Below, piece by piece: positions 25,817 through 34,492 of a stretch of DNA of 64,000 bases; the stretch's first letter is position 1; each line of letters starts with the position of its first letter. A program made the translations under genes and the position numbers. The stretch is taken from contig JAGBBE010000075.1 of the NCBI GenBank assembly GCA_017938645.1, forward strand, positions 1 to 64,000, written 5' to 3'. The notes beneath the pieces were generated by a model. That model did no database searches. It was given only the letters and a program-made list of their open reading frames with translations, and was not told the DNA's origin. This stretch comes from Clostridia bacterium (GTDB taxonomy: Bacteria; Bacillota_A; Clostridia; Christensenellales; Aristaeellaceae).

Positions 25817-26815
25817 TTACTTTGCCATATTGTGTTCCTTGGCGAAGGAAACCAGCTCGTCCACGGTGGTGAAGGCAACGCCGGTCACAGTGTCGGCGCA
25901 GCCGTAGTAGATGGCGATGCGGCCGGTATCGGCGTCCTGCAGGGTGGCGCAGGGGAACACGACGTTGGGCACGTCGCCCACGCACTCATACAGTTCCCAC
26001 GGAGCCATGATGTAGTCGCTGGAGCGATACTTCACCTTCCAGGGCTCGTCGATGTCGAGGATCGCCACACCCATGCGGTACACAAAGCCGTTGCAGGTGT
26101 TGAGCACGCCGTGGTAGATGAGCAGCCAGCCCTCGTCGGTCTCGATGGGCGTCGGGCCGGGGCCGATCTTGGTGGCCTGCCAGGCGGAGTCGTTGCCGGG
26201 CACGGTGCCCATCATGTAGCGGTGACGGCCCCAGAACTCCATGTCGGGAGACTGGCTGACGTAGATGTCGCCGAAGGGCGTATGGCCGTTGTCGGAGGGA
26301 CGGCTCATCATCATGTACATGCCATTAATCTTACGCGGGAAGAGCACGCCGTTGCGGTTGAAGGGCAGGTAGGCATTCTCCAGCTGATGGAAGGTTTTGA
26401 AGTCCTTGGTCCAGCCCACGCCGATGGTCGGGCCATGGTAGCCGTTGCACCAGGTGATATAGTACTTGTCCTCAATAGGCGTGATGCGCGCGTCGTAGCG
26501 GTACTCCTTCTTCAGGATCTCGGGATCGCAGTCGTCCTCGAACACCAGGGGCTCGTCATTGATCTTCCAGTCCAGCGCGTTATCGCTCCTGCCGGCGAAA
26601 AGATCCATGGAGATGGAGCGGCTGTCGCAGCGGAACACGCCGGCATAACCGTCTTCAAAAGGCACGACGGCGGAGTTGAAAACGCTGTTGGAGCGCTTGT
26701 TGCCAAAGCGGTTGATGATGGGGTTCCTGCTGTAGCGCCACACAGGCTCGGTGCAGCCTTCGGGCTTATTTTCCCAGGGCATATTGGGCAGAGCTTTGCC
26801 GATAATCTTAGCCAT
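25817..26815 (-). CDS. GH130 family mannoside phosphorylase
   Basis: A five-bladed-propeller glycoside phosphorylase of 332 aa. It would split beta-mannosidic bonds with inorganic phosphate to give alpha-mannose-1-phosphate. GH130-type features include NPIINRFG, the [20 protein letters not shown] block, [22 protein letters not shown] and [11 protein letters not shown]. Length and layout resemble mannooligosaccharide phosphorylases (RaMP2/Uhgb_MP type) rather than hydrolases, but the exact acceptor is uncertain. It has no signal peptide. AGGAGGAATATAGC precedes the ATG. It has its own promoter (26855-26883) and heads the GH130-GH38 operon. Confidence 0.92.
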   Translation of the reverse strand: MAKIIGKALPNMPWENKPEGCTEPVWRYSRNPIINRFGNKRSNSVFNSAVVPFEDGYAGVFRCDSRSISMDLFAGRSDNALDWKINDEPLVFEDDCDPEILKKEYRYDARITPIEDKYYITWCNGYHGPTIGVGWTKDFKTFHQLENAYLPFNRNGVLFPRKINGMYMMMSRPSDNGHTPFGDIYVSQSPDMEFWGRHRYMMGTVPGNDSAWQATKIGPGPTPIETDEGWLLIYHGVLNTCNGFVYRMGVAILDIDEPWKVKYRSSDYIMAPWELYECVGDVPNVVFPCATLQDADTGRIAIYYGCADTVTGVAFTTVDELVSFAKEHNMAK

Positions 26816-26854
26816 GCTATATTCCTCCTGTAAATCGTGATGGGTGGTATCTCC

Positions 26855-26883
26855 ATTATGACAGAACCCGGGGTGATACGCAA
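26855..26883 (-). promoter_or_regulatory. promoter of the GH130-GH38 operon
   Basis: On the minus strand, TTGCGT (26883-26878), a 17-bp spacer and CATAAT (26860-26855). It is back to back with the plus-strand promoter at 26901-26929. Confidence 0.7.
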
Positions 26884-26900
26884 GCTTTTTTTATGCAGCG

Positions 26901-26929
26901 TTGCATTTGGATTTCAACTGTGGTATAAC
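26901..26929 (+). promoter_or_regulatory. promoter of the PlsC-like gene
   Basis: TTGCAT (26901-26906), a 17-bp spacer and TATAAC (26924-26929). GTCAA...TTTGAC just downstream is a weak inverted repeat. Confidence 0.65.
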
Positions 26930-26982
26930 TGACATAAGTCAACAAAGTTTGACATTTCCTCACACGGAGGCAAGATACGTCC

Positions 26983-27642
26983 ATGGAGATGAAAAAAAGT
27001 TTTCTGGCCATTCGCGGTCTGGTGCGCGCGTTTACTCCGAAGATGACCACCGAATGGGAAGTTCCCTTTGACGGAGAACCGGCGGTTTTCTGTCCCAATC
27101 ATGTGGGCGCGCTTGGGCCCATTGATATGATGGCGCATTTCGAGCTGTGCGACACCTCGCGCCCATGGTTCAATGCAGGCATCGCCGACCGCAAAACCTG
27201 TCCCGCCTACGTCCGTCAGGACTACTGGTGGGAGCCCGGCTGCAAGCTGGAACCGCTCTACAACGCCACGCTGCCCTATCTGGCCGCCGCGGTTCTTCCG
27301 CCGGTGCTGGGTACCGTTCCGGGCGTGCGCGTCTATCATGACATGCAGGTGATCAAGACCTTCCGCCAAAGCATTGCCATTCTCAAGGATCGTGAGCACC
27401 TGATCATTTTCCCGCAGCAGCCCTCCGGCTACAAGAGCCACCACATGTGGATCAACAAGGGCTTTTTGCAGATCGCGCCCATGGCATGGCGCAGCCTTGG
27501 CATTGCTTTGAAGTTCTACCCTGTGCATATTGACCACGCGGCGCACAAAATTACCGTGCGCAAACCTATTCAGTTCGACCCCGAACGCAAGCTGGCCGAT
27601 CAGGAACAGGAAATCCTTGATGTGCTTGCAAAAGGCTTATAA
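26983..27642 (+). CDS. PlsC-like acyltransferase-fold protein with altered active-site motif
   Basis: A 219-aa protein resembling 1-acyl-glycerol-3-phosphate acyltransferases. The first motif reads CPNHVGALGPIDMM. The usual H-x4-D is stretched, with Asp eight residues after His, so the catalytic dyad is not canonical. The substrate-site motif FPEGTR is replaced by FPQQPSGYKS. It has no clear long TM helix; PYLAAAVLPPVLG is moderately hydrophobic. CGGAGG lies about 12 nt before the first ATG and 18 nt before the ATG at 26989. Either it uses another acyl acceptor or donor, or it has lost activity. It stands alone, between divergent GH130 and convergent pfkA. Confidence 0.7.
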   Translation: MEMKKSFLAIRGLVRAFTPKMTTEWEVPFDGEPAVFCPNHVGALGPIDMMAHFELCDTSRPWFNAGIADRKTCPAYVRQDYWWEPGCKLEPLYNATLPYLAAAVLPPVLGTVPGVRVYHDMQVIKTFRQSIAILKDREHLIIFPQQPSGYKSHHMWINKGFLQIAPMAWRSLGIALKFYPVHIDHAAHKITVRKPIQFDPERKLADQEQEILDVLAKGL

Positions 27643-27650
27643 ACAGCAAA

Positions 27651-27678
27651 AAATCCCCGGCAATACTGCCGGGGATTT
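27651..27678. terminator. bidirectional terminator between PlsC-like gene and pfkA
   Basis: AAATCCCCGGCA (27651-27662) pairs with TGCCGGGGATTT (27667-27678). The minus strand continues into TTTTTT and the plus strand into TTTCCGTTTCTTTT. Confidence 0.9.
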
Positions 27679-27687
27679 CCGTTTCTT

Positions 27688-28740
27688 TTACAGAGAGTTG
27701 ATCAGATCATAGGTCTCGCGGTCGAAGTGCTTCTTCATCAGCAGAGCGTCAGCGATGGGCATGTTGAACACGCGGCCGTGACGAATGCCGATGGCCTGGT
27801 TGATCACGCCGCGGTTGAGCAGCTGAATGGCCAGATTGGCGGCTTCGAAGGCGAAAGCGCTGTCCTCAGCGGTGGGCTGCACGCCGCGCTGGGTGTAGCC
27901 AAGCACGGTGGCGCGAACCTCAAGGCCATTGCACTTGCGCTTGAGGATGCTGGCAAGGCGCTCGGCGTTGATGGGCTCATGAGGATAGATGGTCTTGCCA
28001 TTATCATTGAGGAACTTGCGCCAGTCAAATTCCTTCATGTTGTCCCAGCAGTTTTCGCTGATGATCAGGGTGGCGCGGGTATTGCCGCGGGCAACCAGAT
28101 TGTTCAGACGCTCAGCGACCTTGTCCACGTCCCAGCGCATTTCAGGCACGACGATCATTTCAGCGCCGGTGGCCATAGCGGTCTTCATAGCGATGTCGCC
28201 GCAGTGACGGCCCATGACCTGCACAACGGCGGGACGGTCGTGGGAACGGCTGGTTGCACGGATGGAGCGCACGGCCTCCACGCAGCAGTTGACGGCGGAG
28301 TCAAAGCCAAGGGTACGCTCGGTGTAGCCGAGGTCGTTGTCGATGGTGCCGGGGATGCCGATGCAGGGAATGCCCAGTTCAGCCAGACGCAGGGCGCCGT
28401 TGAAAGAGCCGTCGCCGCCGCAGACAACCAGCGCGTCGATGCCCAGATTGCGCAGGTTCTGCGCGCACTGGCGCTGCACTTCGGGCTGCTTGAACTCATC
28501 GCAGCGGGCGGTGCGCAGGAAGGTACCGCGTCCGTCGGCAATATCAAGTACGGTTTCCAGATCCAGAGCATCAATGTCGTCCTCAGGACGCTCGCTCAGG
28601 CCCAGCAGGCCGTTGTAGCCGCGCTTGATGCCCATGAGCTGAATGCCATGCGCTGCGGCACAGCGGGCCACGCCCACAACTGCCGCGTTCATTCCGGGGC
28701 TGTCGCCGCCGCTGGTAAGGATACCGATCTTACGGATCAC
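27688..28740 (-). CDS. pfkA: ATP-dependent 6-phosphofructokinase
   Basis: A glycolytic enzyme phosphorylating fructose-6-phosphate, 350 aa. The N-terminal nucleotide loop ILTSGGDSPGMNA is present, with VCGGDGSFNGA and GIPGTIDNDLGYTERTLGFD. GGDGS together with GTIDND rather than GGDDS/KTIDND points to ATP and not PPi as donor. VMGRHCGDIA is the fructose-6-phosphate region. The start is GTG at 28740 with GAGGAG 9 nt upstream. It is monocistronic with its own promoter (28789-28816) and a strong bidirectional terminator. The C-terminal half is a little longer than classical 320-aa PfkA. Confidence 0.95.
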   Translation of the reverse strand: MIRKIGILTSGGDSPGMNAAVVGVARCAAAHGIQLMGIKRGYNGLLGLSERPEDDIDALDLETVLDIADGRGTFLRTARCDEFKQPEVQRQCAQNLRNLGIDALVVCGGDGSFNGALRLAELGIPCIGIPGTIDNDLGYTERTLGFDSAVNCCVEAVRSIRATSRSHDRPAVVQVMGRHCGDIAMKTAMATGAEMIVVPEMRWDVDKVAERLNNLVARGNTRATLIISENCWDNMKEFDWRKFLNDNGKTIYPHEPINAERLASILKRKCNGLEVRATVLGYTQRGVQPTAEDSAFAFEAANLAIQLLNRGVINQAIGIRHGRVFNMPIADALLMKKHFDRETYDLINSL

Positions 28741-28788
28741 AGAAAATCACTCCTCATTATGGATAGGCGCGAAAAACCGCGCAGCACT

Positions 28789-28816
28789 AGTATACCACAG
28801 GAAAGCCCGGATGCAA
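28789..28816 (-). promoter_or_regulatory. pfkA promoter
   Basis: On the minus strand, TTGCAT (28816-28811), a 16-bp spacer and TATACT (28794-28789). Confidence 0.7.
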
Positions 28817-28840
28817 AGACCTGCCGGACCTTGTAAGCCG

Positions 28841-29752
28841 TTACATTTCGCCGAAATTGAGCCTGGGAGCATGATCTTCGCGGCCGACATGCTTGAGGTA
28901 GGCCGTGGGGCTCATGCCCACGATGCGCTTGAACTGCTTGGAGAAATGATACGGGTCGGGCATGCCGATTTCAACGCCGGTCTGGCGCACGCTCATGCCG
29001 TCGCGAAGCAGGGTCTTGGCACGTTCCATCTTGAGGAACTGCAAGTAGCCCAGCGGCGGGATGCCCAATTCAGCCGTGAAGCGCTTGCGGAAGGTTTCCA
29101 CCGGCATTCGGCTGATGGCGGCCATATCGGCCAGAGAGAAGGCGTCGCGGTAGCGGCAGGCGCGCAGGGCGTCCACCACGCGGGCGATCTCGTGGCTGAG
29201 GGTGGCGCTGGTGGCGACGCTCTGGCCGGAATGCGCAGCAATGAGGCCCCAGAGGAGCTGCTCAAGCTGGAAGCTGGCGTCGGAGGTGCCGGTGTGGCGC
29301 ACCAGAACCTGCACAATCTGGCGGATGAGGATCACCATGCTGGGCAGCATGCCCTGCTTGGCGGGAACGCGGTTGAAGGCGTTCATCTGGCGCATGAAGC
29401 TTTCGGTAAGCGGTCCGTCCACCGTGAGCCACAGAAGGCGCGTATCCTTGGCGTTCTGGATCAGACAGCCCTCGGTGTGCGCAGGAATGACCGCGCACTC
29501 GCCCTTCTTGAGGCTGACCTCCATATCGCGATGCTGGAAGACAATATTGCCGTCGTCCACCACCAGCCACATGGGATTTTCGCAGCTGGAAAGGCGGTAG
29601 CTCTCCTGAAGCAGGATTGCGCTGCCGGCGGTTTTAATCCAAACGCCGCTCTGCTCGGCAAGCAAAGCAGGCACGTGGGTGCCCTGTACAAAGATTCCGG
29701 GATCGGCGCTCTCACCGATGGGCGCCTGAGGAACGAAGGTAACGTAGGACAT
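28841..29752 (-). CDS. AraC-family transcriptional regulator, cupin plus HTH
   Basis: A 303-aa cytoplasmic regulator. The N-terminal half is a cupin-like ligand domain (VSLKKGECAVIPAHTEG). The C-terminal AraC double HTH spans about residues 195-290, with FSLADMAAISRMPVETFRKRF and the second helix pair GVEIGMPDPYHFSKQFKR followed by GMSPTAYLKH. I chose the ATG at 29752, with GGGAG about 10 nt upstream; the in-frame ATG at 29770 has no RBS. It has a strong promoter of its own. Neighbours do not reveal its regulon; a sugar inducer would be typical. It is not obviously linked to pfkA. Confidence 0.9.
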   Translation of the reverse strand: MSYVTFVPQAPIGESADPGIFVQGTHVPALLAEQSGVWIKTAGSAILLQESYRLSSCENPMWLVVDDGNIVFQHRDMEVSLKKGECAVIPAHTEGCLIQNAKDTRLLWLTVDGPLTESFMRQMNAFNRVPAKQGMLPSMVILIRQIVQVLVRHTGTSDASFQLEQLLWGLIAAHSGQSVATSATLSHEIARVVDALRACRYRDAFSLADMAAISRMPVETFRKRFTAELGIPPLGYLQFLKMERAKTLLRDGMSVRQTGVEIGMPDPYHFSKQFKRIVGMSPTAYLKHVGREDHAPRLNFGEM

Positions 29753-29809
29753 CGTTTCTTTTTCTCCCATTCTGATAGTGTGGATTGCCTGAAAAGTTTA
29801 CCAGAATAT

Positions 29810-29838
29810 ATTGTATGTTTTCTCCGATAACCTGTCAA
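29810..29838 (-). promoter_or_regulatory. promoter of the AraC-family gene
   Basis: On the minus strand, TTGACA (29838-29833), a 17-bp spacer and TACAAT (29815-29810). The rest of 29839-29991 shows no gene. Confidence 0.8.
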
Positions 29839-29991
29839 GACAAAAATGCTGAATTTTCGCAATTTCTATGCCGTTTTTGCCATTGAAAACCAAACAAATG
29901 TCGGCCCTCCGAACATTTGGAAGTACCCTCATGGTTCATAACGACTTGCGAAAACCGCCGCAGGCAAGCCAATACAACACAAGACAACTTG

Positions 29992-30618
29992 TTACCCCGC
30001 CAAAGAATCTCCTTCTTCCCCTTCCGGAGAATCAGTGATGTCAATTTCGGGAGCGGCTGTCGCCTCTTCTTCCACCTTACGAGGCATGAGCATACCGCAG
30101 GAAAAGGTAATCGTGGCGATTCCGTTTTCGCTCCTGCACAAAACGGCATAATCCCCCACTTCTGTTTCAAACAGGCCTCCGGTCTGCTTCACACCCCAGT
30201 TGAGACGCTCAACCAGCGAATAACGATCCACCGGCTTTTCCGAGCCGTCCATGGCCATGAGGATGGCATAGCTGTGGTATCCGGCGGTGGCGAAATCGGT
30301 GTAGGTGGTATCGCCGTAGCTCATATGCGCAGGCGCGGCGAGGGTCACGGTGAGGCTGGCGATGCGCTCGCCGCTCTCGTCCATGTGCATTTCCACCGCA
30401 AGCGCGCCGCGGTTGATGCGATACATGCGCTTGCCGCGCGCGTCATAGTCGCGCTCGAGCGAATGCGGCAGAAGCATCCTGCCGGTGTTTTCATTGATGA
30501 ACACCACGTTTTCGGCATACGAGGCTTCAAACTCCTTGTAGCTCTGGCCGATGCCCTCGGCGCACGCGCCCGACAAGAGCAGCGCCGCTGCCAGAAGGAA
30601 TGCGAAAAGCTTCTTCAT
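29992..30618 (-). CDS. secreted protein of unknown function in the MoxR operon
   Basis: A 208-aa protein with signal peptide MKKLFAFLLAAALLLSGACA. Cleavage could be by type I peptidase after ACA. The SGAC sequence is a poor lipobox because it lacks Leu at -3. The mature part has no recognised domain: mixed alpha/beta with SYGDTTYTDFATAGYHSYAI, and a Ser/Glu-rich acidic tail (ITDSPEGEEGDSLAG). It starts 24 bp after the transglutaminase gene and ends the moxR-DUF58-transglutaminase operon. The context suggests an envelope-associated partner. I do not recognise a function. Confidence 0.75.
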   Translation of the reverse strand: MKKLFAFLLAAALLLSGACAEGIGQSYKEFEASYAENVVFINENTGRMLLPHSLERDYDARGKRMYRINRGALAVEMHMDESGERIASLTVTLAAPAHMSYGDTTYTDFATAGYHSYAILMAMDGSEKPVDRYSLVERLNWGVKQTGGLFETEVGDYAVLCRSENGIATITFSCGMLMPRKVEEEATAAPEIDITDSPEGEEGDSLAG

Positions 30619-30642
30619 CAGAGGATGCTCCTTTCGCGTTGC

Positions 30643-32964
30643 TTACTTCTTTTTGGTAAAGAGCTTTTTCTTTTCAGGTTTGGCGGGCTGAATCTTCGGC
30701 ATGTACTGGCTTTCCGGCTGCTGATGCTCCAGCTTTGTATCCAGACAGCTGTACAAGCCTCTGCCAAAGGCGGCCCAGCTGACAAAGCGGAGTCTGACGA
30801 ACAGCTTCTGCTTTGCGTACAGCTTATGGAAGATTTCCCTTGCGCGTGCGGAATGTTCTTCGCCCGGCTCGCTGCGGCTGTAATTGCTCATGGCGAGCAT
30901 GCGCCACAGCGGCTGCACCGGCACGCCGAACGCCTTCTGACGGTCCATGCGGCGCGCAAAGGACAGCGGCGTCTCTCCCGGGCGCGGCGCGCGCTTCATC
31001 AGAAGCATCAGCGCATAGGCGGCGTTTCCGTACACAAACATCTTTTCGCTGTGGCCTTCGCACCTGGCGGCCACACGGTCGGGCTGCGTCATCACCATAC
31101 GGATAACGGCAGCGATGACCAGCGCCAGCACCAGCAGAATCCACCACGGGAAGTCCGGACGATCCTCATCGTCCAGCTCAGGATCGGGCGTCGGCGTGGG
31201 CTGATCGTCGTTCTCCGGAGGCGGCGGCGTAGGCGTGGGCTCATCCTCGTTTTCCGGAGGAGGAGGCGTGGGCGTCGGGGTGGGTTCGGGCTCGTTTTCG
31301 GGCGGCGGCGGATCGTCCTCATCGTTCTGATTGGGCGTCGCGTCAAAGGGCACCCAGCCGAAGCCTTCAAAGTAGACCTCCGTCCACGCATGCGCGTCCT
31401 CGCCGGTTACGTAGGCGAAGCCGTCCGAGGCAGGCTGCGCCACCACACCTTCGACATAGCGCGCCGGAAGCCCGGCCATGCGGCACAGAACCGTCATTGC
31501 GCTTGCGTAATAGGTACAGTAGCCCTCCTTGCCCACATAGAGGAAGTAGGTCACGAAGTCCTGATTTTCGGGAGGCGTTTCCGGCTCCAGCGTATAGCGG
31601 TAGTAGCGCTTGAGGTGGCGCATGATAGCGCAGGCCTTGTCATAGGGCGTCTGCGCGGAAGCTACGATATTCCGCAGGTCCTCGAAGACCTTGCTTTCCA
31701 TGTGCGAAGGCAGGCTGAGGTAGTTTTCCAGCGCGAGCTGATAGTATTTGTCTGCACCCTTGGGCGCAGCTGCGATGAGCGAGCCCAGTGCGCTGTCGCC
31801 GCCTTCGAGCACGGGCGCGAACACGGTATAGCGGTCGCCGCGCTGCAGATCGCGGGTGATGAACAGCTCGCTTGCCTCATTGAAATAGCCGACCATATCG
31901 CTCTGGGCGCTGAAGCGCCTCAGATACACCGGCGTGAACACGGACGATGCGGCGGTATCCTGCATCTGCACGGTCACGGCCTTTTCGTCCATGATGGTGG
32001 ATGCGCTGCGCACAGCCTTGGATGGCAGCGATTCGAGGAACACGCTGTCGCGCAGGGCGCGGTAGCGCGGGTTGACGTAGAGATAGCGCTTGCCGGACGA
32101 CGTGTCGCGCCAGCTGCGGCCGGTGTATTCATCCTTGACCACGGCGCGAAGCAGCGTGCGGCGGTCGGTTTTCACGGTCATGATCGGCGTATCAGCCGGT
32201 TCAGCCTCGCCGCCGAGCTTGCCGCTGCCCATGGGATAATAGCCATAGTTCCCCAGCGTAAACACATTTCTGGGTTCGGTGAAGAACAAATAGTCGGAGA
32301 TGGTCTGCTTGAGCCTCATTGCAGCCGAATACAGCGGATTCACCGTCAGCTGTTTTGCAGGCAGAATCAGCAGCGCCAGCGCCACCACCACAGCGGCCAT
32401 CGGCAGCACTTCAAACAGATTCACTTTTTCATGGGACGTCTGACTCACCAGCAGCAATAGCGCCGCCAGCGCAGGCGCGGCGTACCACAGGTATTCCGCC
32501 TGACCCAGACTCCACATGCCAAACAGCATCAGCACCACCAGAATCGTGGCAGGCAGGAAGCCGACGCTTCGGCTGGTGAACGCATAGCACACCACTGCCA
32601 GCCCCACGCCCAGCGTCACGGCGATCTCTCCGGCAAACAGCGGAGCCGCCGCCGGCACTTCATTCAGATACAGCGTGATGGCCTTGATCGCCTCAAACGC
32701 ACTTCCGAAGAAGCCGAATCCCGGCAGCACGGTCTGCACAGCCGCAGCCGCACCCAGCAGCAGCGTCAGAATCAGCCGTCCGCGTCTGAGCGATCCCAGC
32801 ACCATGAACACCGTGCACAGCACGCCAGCCGTCAGCGTGGCCTGCAGCGCTGCGCTGCCTGCGCCGAAGGTAAACATCAACGGCAAAAGCAGCCCCAGGC
32901 AAAGCATGAGGCTGACAACCAGGCGCGACAGGCGCTCATTGGTGAGGAAAGGGAGCTTTTTCAT
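30643..32964 (-). CDS. membrane transglutaminase-like protein (TgpA/DUF3488 type)
   Basis: A 773-aa protein. About six to seven N-terminal TM helices (residues 12-200) precede an extracytoplasmic region with a transglutaminase-like core. The catalytic Cys is in EGYCTYYASAMTVLCR, and His and Asp are in GEDAHAWTEVYFEGFGWVPFD. A proline-rich linker with three imperfect PTPTPPPPEN units follows (31150-31310), then a further TM helix (FPWWILLVLALVIAAVIRMV) and a cytoplasmic C-terminal tail ending KKKLFTKKK. The RBS is GGAGGG. TgpA proteins sit beside MoxR and DUF58 partners in many bacteria; the natural substrates in the envelope are largely unknown. Confidence 0.92.
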   Translation of the reverse strand: MKKLPFLTNERLSRLVVSLMLCLGLLLPLMFTFGAGSAALQATLTAGVLCTVFMVLGSLRRGRLILTLLLGAAAAVQTVLPGFGFFGSAFEAIKAITLYLNEVPAAAPLFAGEIAVTLGVGLAVVCYAFTSRSVGFLPATILVVLMLFGMWSLGQAEYLWYAAPALAALLLLVSQTSHEKVNLFEVLPMAAVVVALALLILPAKQLTVNPLYSAAMRLKQTISDYLFFTEPRNVFTLGNYGYYPMGSGKLGGEAEPADTPIMTVKTDRRTLLRAVVKDEYTGRSWRDTSSGKRYLYVNPRYRALRDSVFLESLPSKAVRSASTIMDEKAVTVQMQDTAASSVFTPVYLRRFSAQSDMVGYFNEASELFITRDLQRGDRYTVFAPVLEGGDSALGSLIAAAPKGADKYYQLALENYLSLPSHMESKVFEDLRNIVASAQTPYDKACAIMRHLKRYYRYTLEPETPPENQDFVTYFLYVGKEGYCTYYASAMTVLCRMAGLPARYVEGVVAQPASDGFAYVTGEDAHAWTEVYFEGFGWVPFDATPNQNDEDDPPPPENEPEPTPTPTPPPPENEDEPTPTPPPPENDDQPTPTPDPELDDEDRPDFPWWILLVLALVIAAVIRMVMTQPDRVAARCEGHSEKMFVYGNAAYALMLLMKRAPRPGETPLSFARRMDRQKAFGVPVQPLWRMLAMSNYSRSEPGEEHSARAREIFHKLYAKQKLFVRLRFVSWAAFGRGLYSCLDTKLEHQQPESQYMPKIQPAKPEKKKLFTKKK

Positions 32965-32976
32965 GAAACCCTCCGA

Positions 32977-34131
32977 TTACTGGGGAGTGACGTAATTGAC
33001 TTCAATGGAAGCCTGCTGCATTCTGCCGACCAGCGGCGCCACAGCGGCTTCATCGGGATCGTAGGTGACCAGATAGAGCCTCACATTGGGGCCCATGCGC
33101 TTCATGCGCACCAACAGTTCCACCAGTGCGGACGTCAGGCGGCTGGTGATGATCACCACCGCGCCGGTTTTGCGCAGTTCCGCCAGCTGCATCATCACCA
33201 CGCGCTCGAAGCGCTCGGTTTCGTTGAATGTGCATCTGGCCAGTTCTTCCAGAAGCAGAGGCAGACCCATCCGGCTGGAGTACTCCATCGGCCGGTCGCC
33301 CACCATCGGCATGCGCACCGGGTTATCCTGACGGATCTGGCAGTTGACCACACTCGCAGCCGTTTCAAGAATGGCGTCCTTGATGAACGCGCGCTTTTCC
33401 TCCGGCCAGCCTTCCGTCAGATGCGGCGGAGAGGTATCCAGCAGCACCAGCGCATCAGGCAGTGCGGGCTCTTCAAACTGGCGCACCATCAATTCACGCT
33501 TGCGCGCGGTAGCTTTCCAATGGATTCGTTTCAGCGGATCGCCCTGCTGCCATGCACGGATATCGCTGGGCGAGGACGGATCTTCCATCGCACGCTTCAT
33601 GGTTTCCACGCCCATATCGCCTGCGGCGAACGTGAGCGGCTCCACCTCAAACGGAACCGGCAGCACCAGCAGCTCCTGACCAGCAGTCGGCGGCTCATGC
33701 TCTCTCTTAAAAAATCCGAACACGTCGCTGACCACATAGCTATCCACGCCGGGGAACATTGCGCCCACATGATCTGCGGCAAACTTATGCACGACCCGCT
33801 GTCTGCGCTTGCCCAGCTGCGTCAGGTGGATGGTACCCGCCGGCGTATTCGACGTCGCTCTCATTCTCAGCGCAACAGGCGCAATCGGCAGCGGGCTGGT
33901 ATGAGACACCGCGATTTCCATGCTTACGACCTCGCCGCGGTTCACCTTTGTGCCGCTCAGGCCATTACGCACTTTTACGCTCTTTTCCGCCAGCTGAACG
34001 CTCACATAGGAGAACACCCATGCCAGCGCAATAATGATGGAAATCAGCAGATACGTCCGATTTCCCATCGACAGCGCGCACAGCAGAAAAAACCCGAAGC
34101 ACACGCCGAGTGTCAGATTCGGTTTTTTCAA
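32977..34131 (-). CDS. DUF58 domain protein, MoxR partner
   Basis: A 384-aa membrane-associated protein. Two N-terminal hydrophobic helices (about residues 8-40) precede a beta domain, then the DUF58 signature at DIRAWQQGDPLKRIHWKATA, and a von Willebrand A-like fold (ALVLLDTSPP). The start is a TTG at 34131 with AAAGGAGG 8 nt upstream. Any longer reading runs into the 157-bp repeat. It is the second gene of the MoxR operon, 12 bp before the transglutaminase gene. DUF58 proteins are thought to be chaperone clients or adaptors of MoxR ATPases acting on envelope complexes. Confidence 0.92.
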   Translation of the reverse strand: MKKPNLTLGVCFGFFLLCALSMGNRTYLLISIIIALAWVFSYVSVQLAEKSVKVRNGLSGTKVNRGEVVSMEIAVSHTSPLPIAPVALRMRATSNTPAGTIHLTQLGKRRQRVVHKFAADHVGAMFPGVDSYVVSDVFGFFKREHEPPTAGQELLVLPVPFEVEPLTFAAGDMGVETMKRAMEDPSSPSDIRAWQQGDPLKRIHWKATARKRELMVRQFEEPALPDALVLLDTSPPHLTEGWPEEKRAFIKDAILETAASVVNCQIRQDNPVRMPMVGDRPMEYSSRMGLPLLLEELARCTFNETERFERVVMMQLAELRKTGAVVIITSRLTSALVELLVRMKRMGPNVRLYLVTYDPDEAAVAPLVGRMQQASIEVNYVTPQ

Positions 34132-34169
34132 GTACGTGTCCTCCTTTCCAAGGGCTCCGCCCTTGACCC

Positions 34170-34483
34170 GGCAGGGGCAGTGCCCCTGCACCCCGGATCG
34201 CTTCGCGGGGCTTGTGTGACGGAGTTTGTTGATTACTTCTCAGGCTGCCTCACCTCCGGTAAACGAGCGCATCGGTACATTCGCCGTGCGCAGCACCGGA
34301 GGGCCTCCCGGCTCGCTTGGGTGATCGGCAGGGGCAGTGCCCCTGCACCCCGGACCGCTTCGCGGGGCTTGTATGACGGAGTTTGTTGATTACTTCTCAG
34401 GCTGCCTCACCTCCGGTAAATGAGCGCATCGGTACATTCGCCGTGCGCAGCACCGGAAGGCCTCCCGGCTCGCTTGGGTGATC
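34170..34483. repeat. 157-bp tandem repeat, two copies, inside the MoxR operon
   Basis: Copy A (34170-34326) and copy B (34327-34483) differ at only a handful of positions. Each contains the palindrome GGGGCAGTGCCCC, a CCCCGGA(T/C)CGCTTCGCGGGG hairpin, and GCACCGGAGGGCCTCCCGGC-type sequence. They fill the 361-bp gap between moxR and the DUF58 gene. The last part also occurs inverted at 47643-47668 and the CGCTTCGCGGGG hairpin at 47728-47747. No coding potential is seen. Confidence 0.9.
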
Positions 34484-34492
34484 GTTTCAGTC

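Noticed and set aside
22544..26833. 1429-codon plus-strand ORF opposite GH38 and GH130
   Set aside because: It is a shadow of GC-rich coding sequence: the minus-strand frames hold full GH38 and GH130 motifs, RBSs and a promoter, while this frame shows low-complexity His/Val/Ala-rich text.
29917..32460. 847-codon plus-strand ORF opposite the transglutaminase operon
   Set aside because: It is an antisense shadow with Arg-rich low-complexity text at the proline-repeat DNA.
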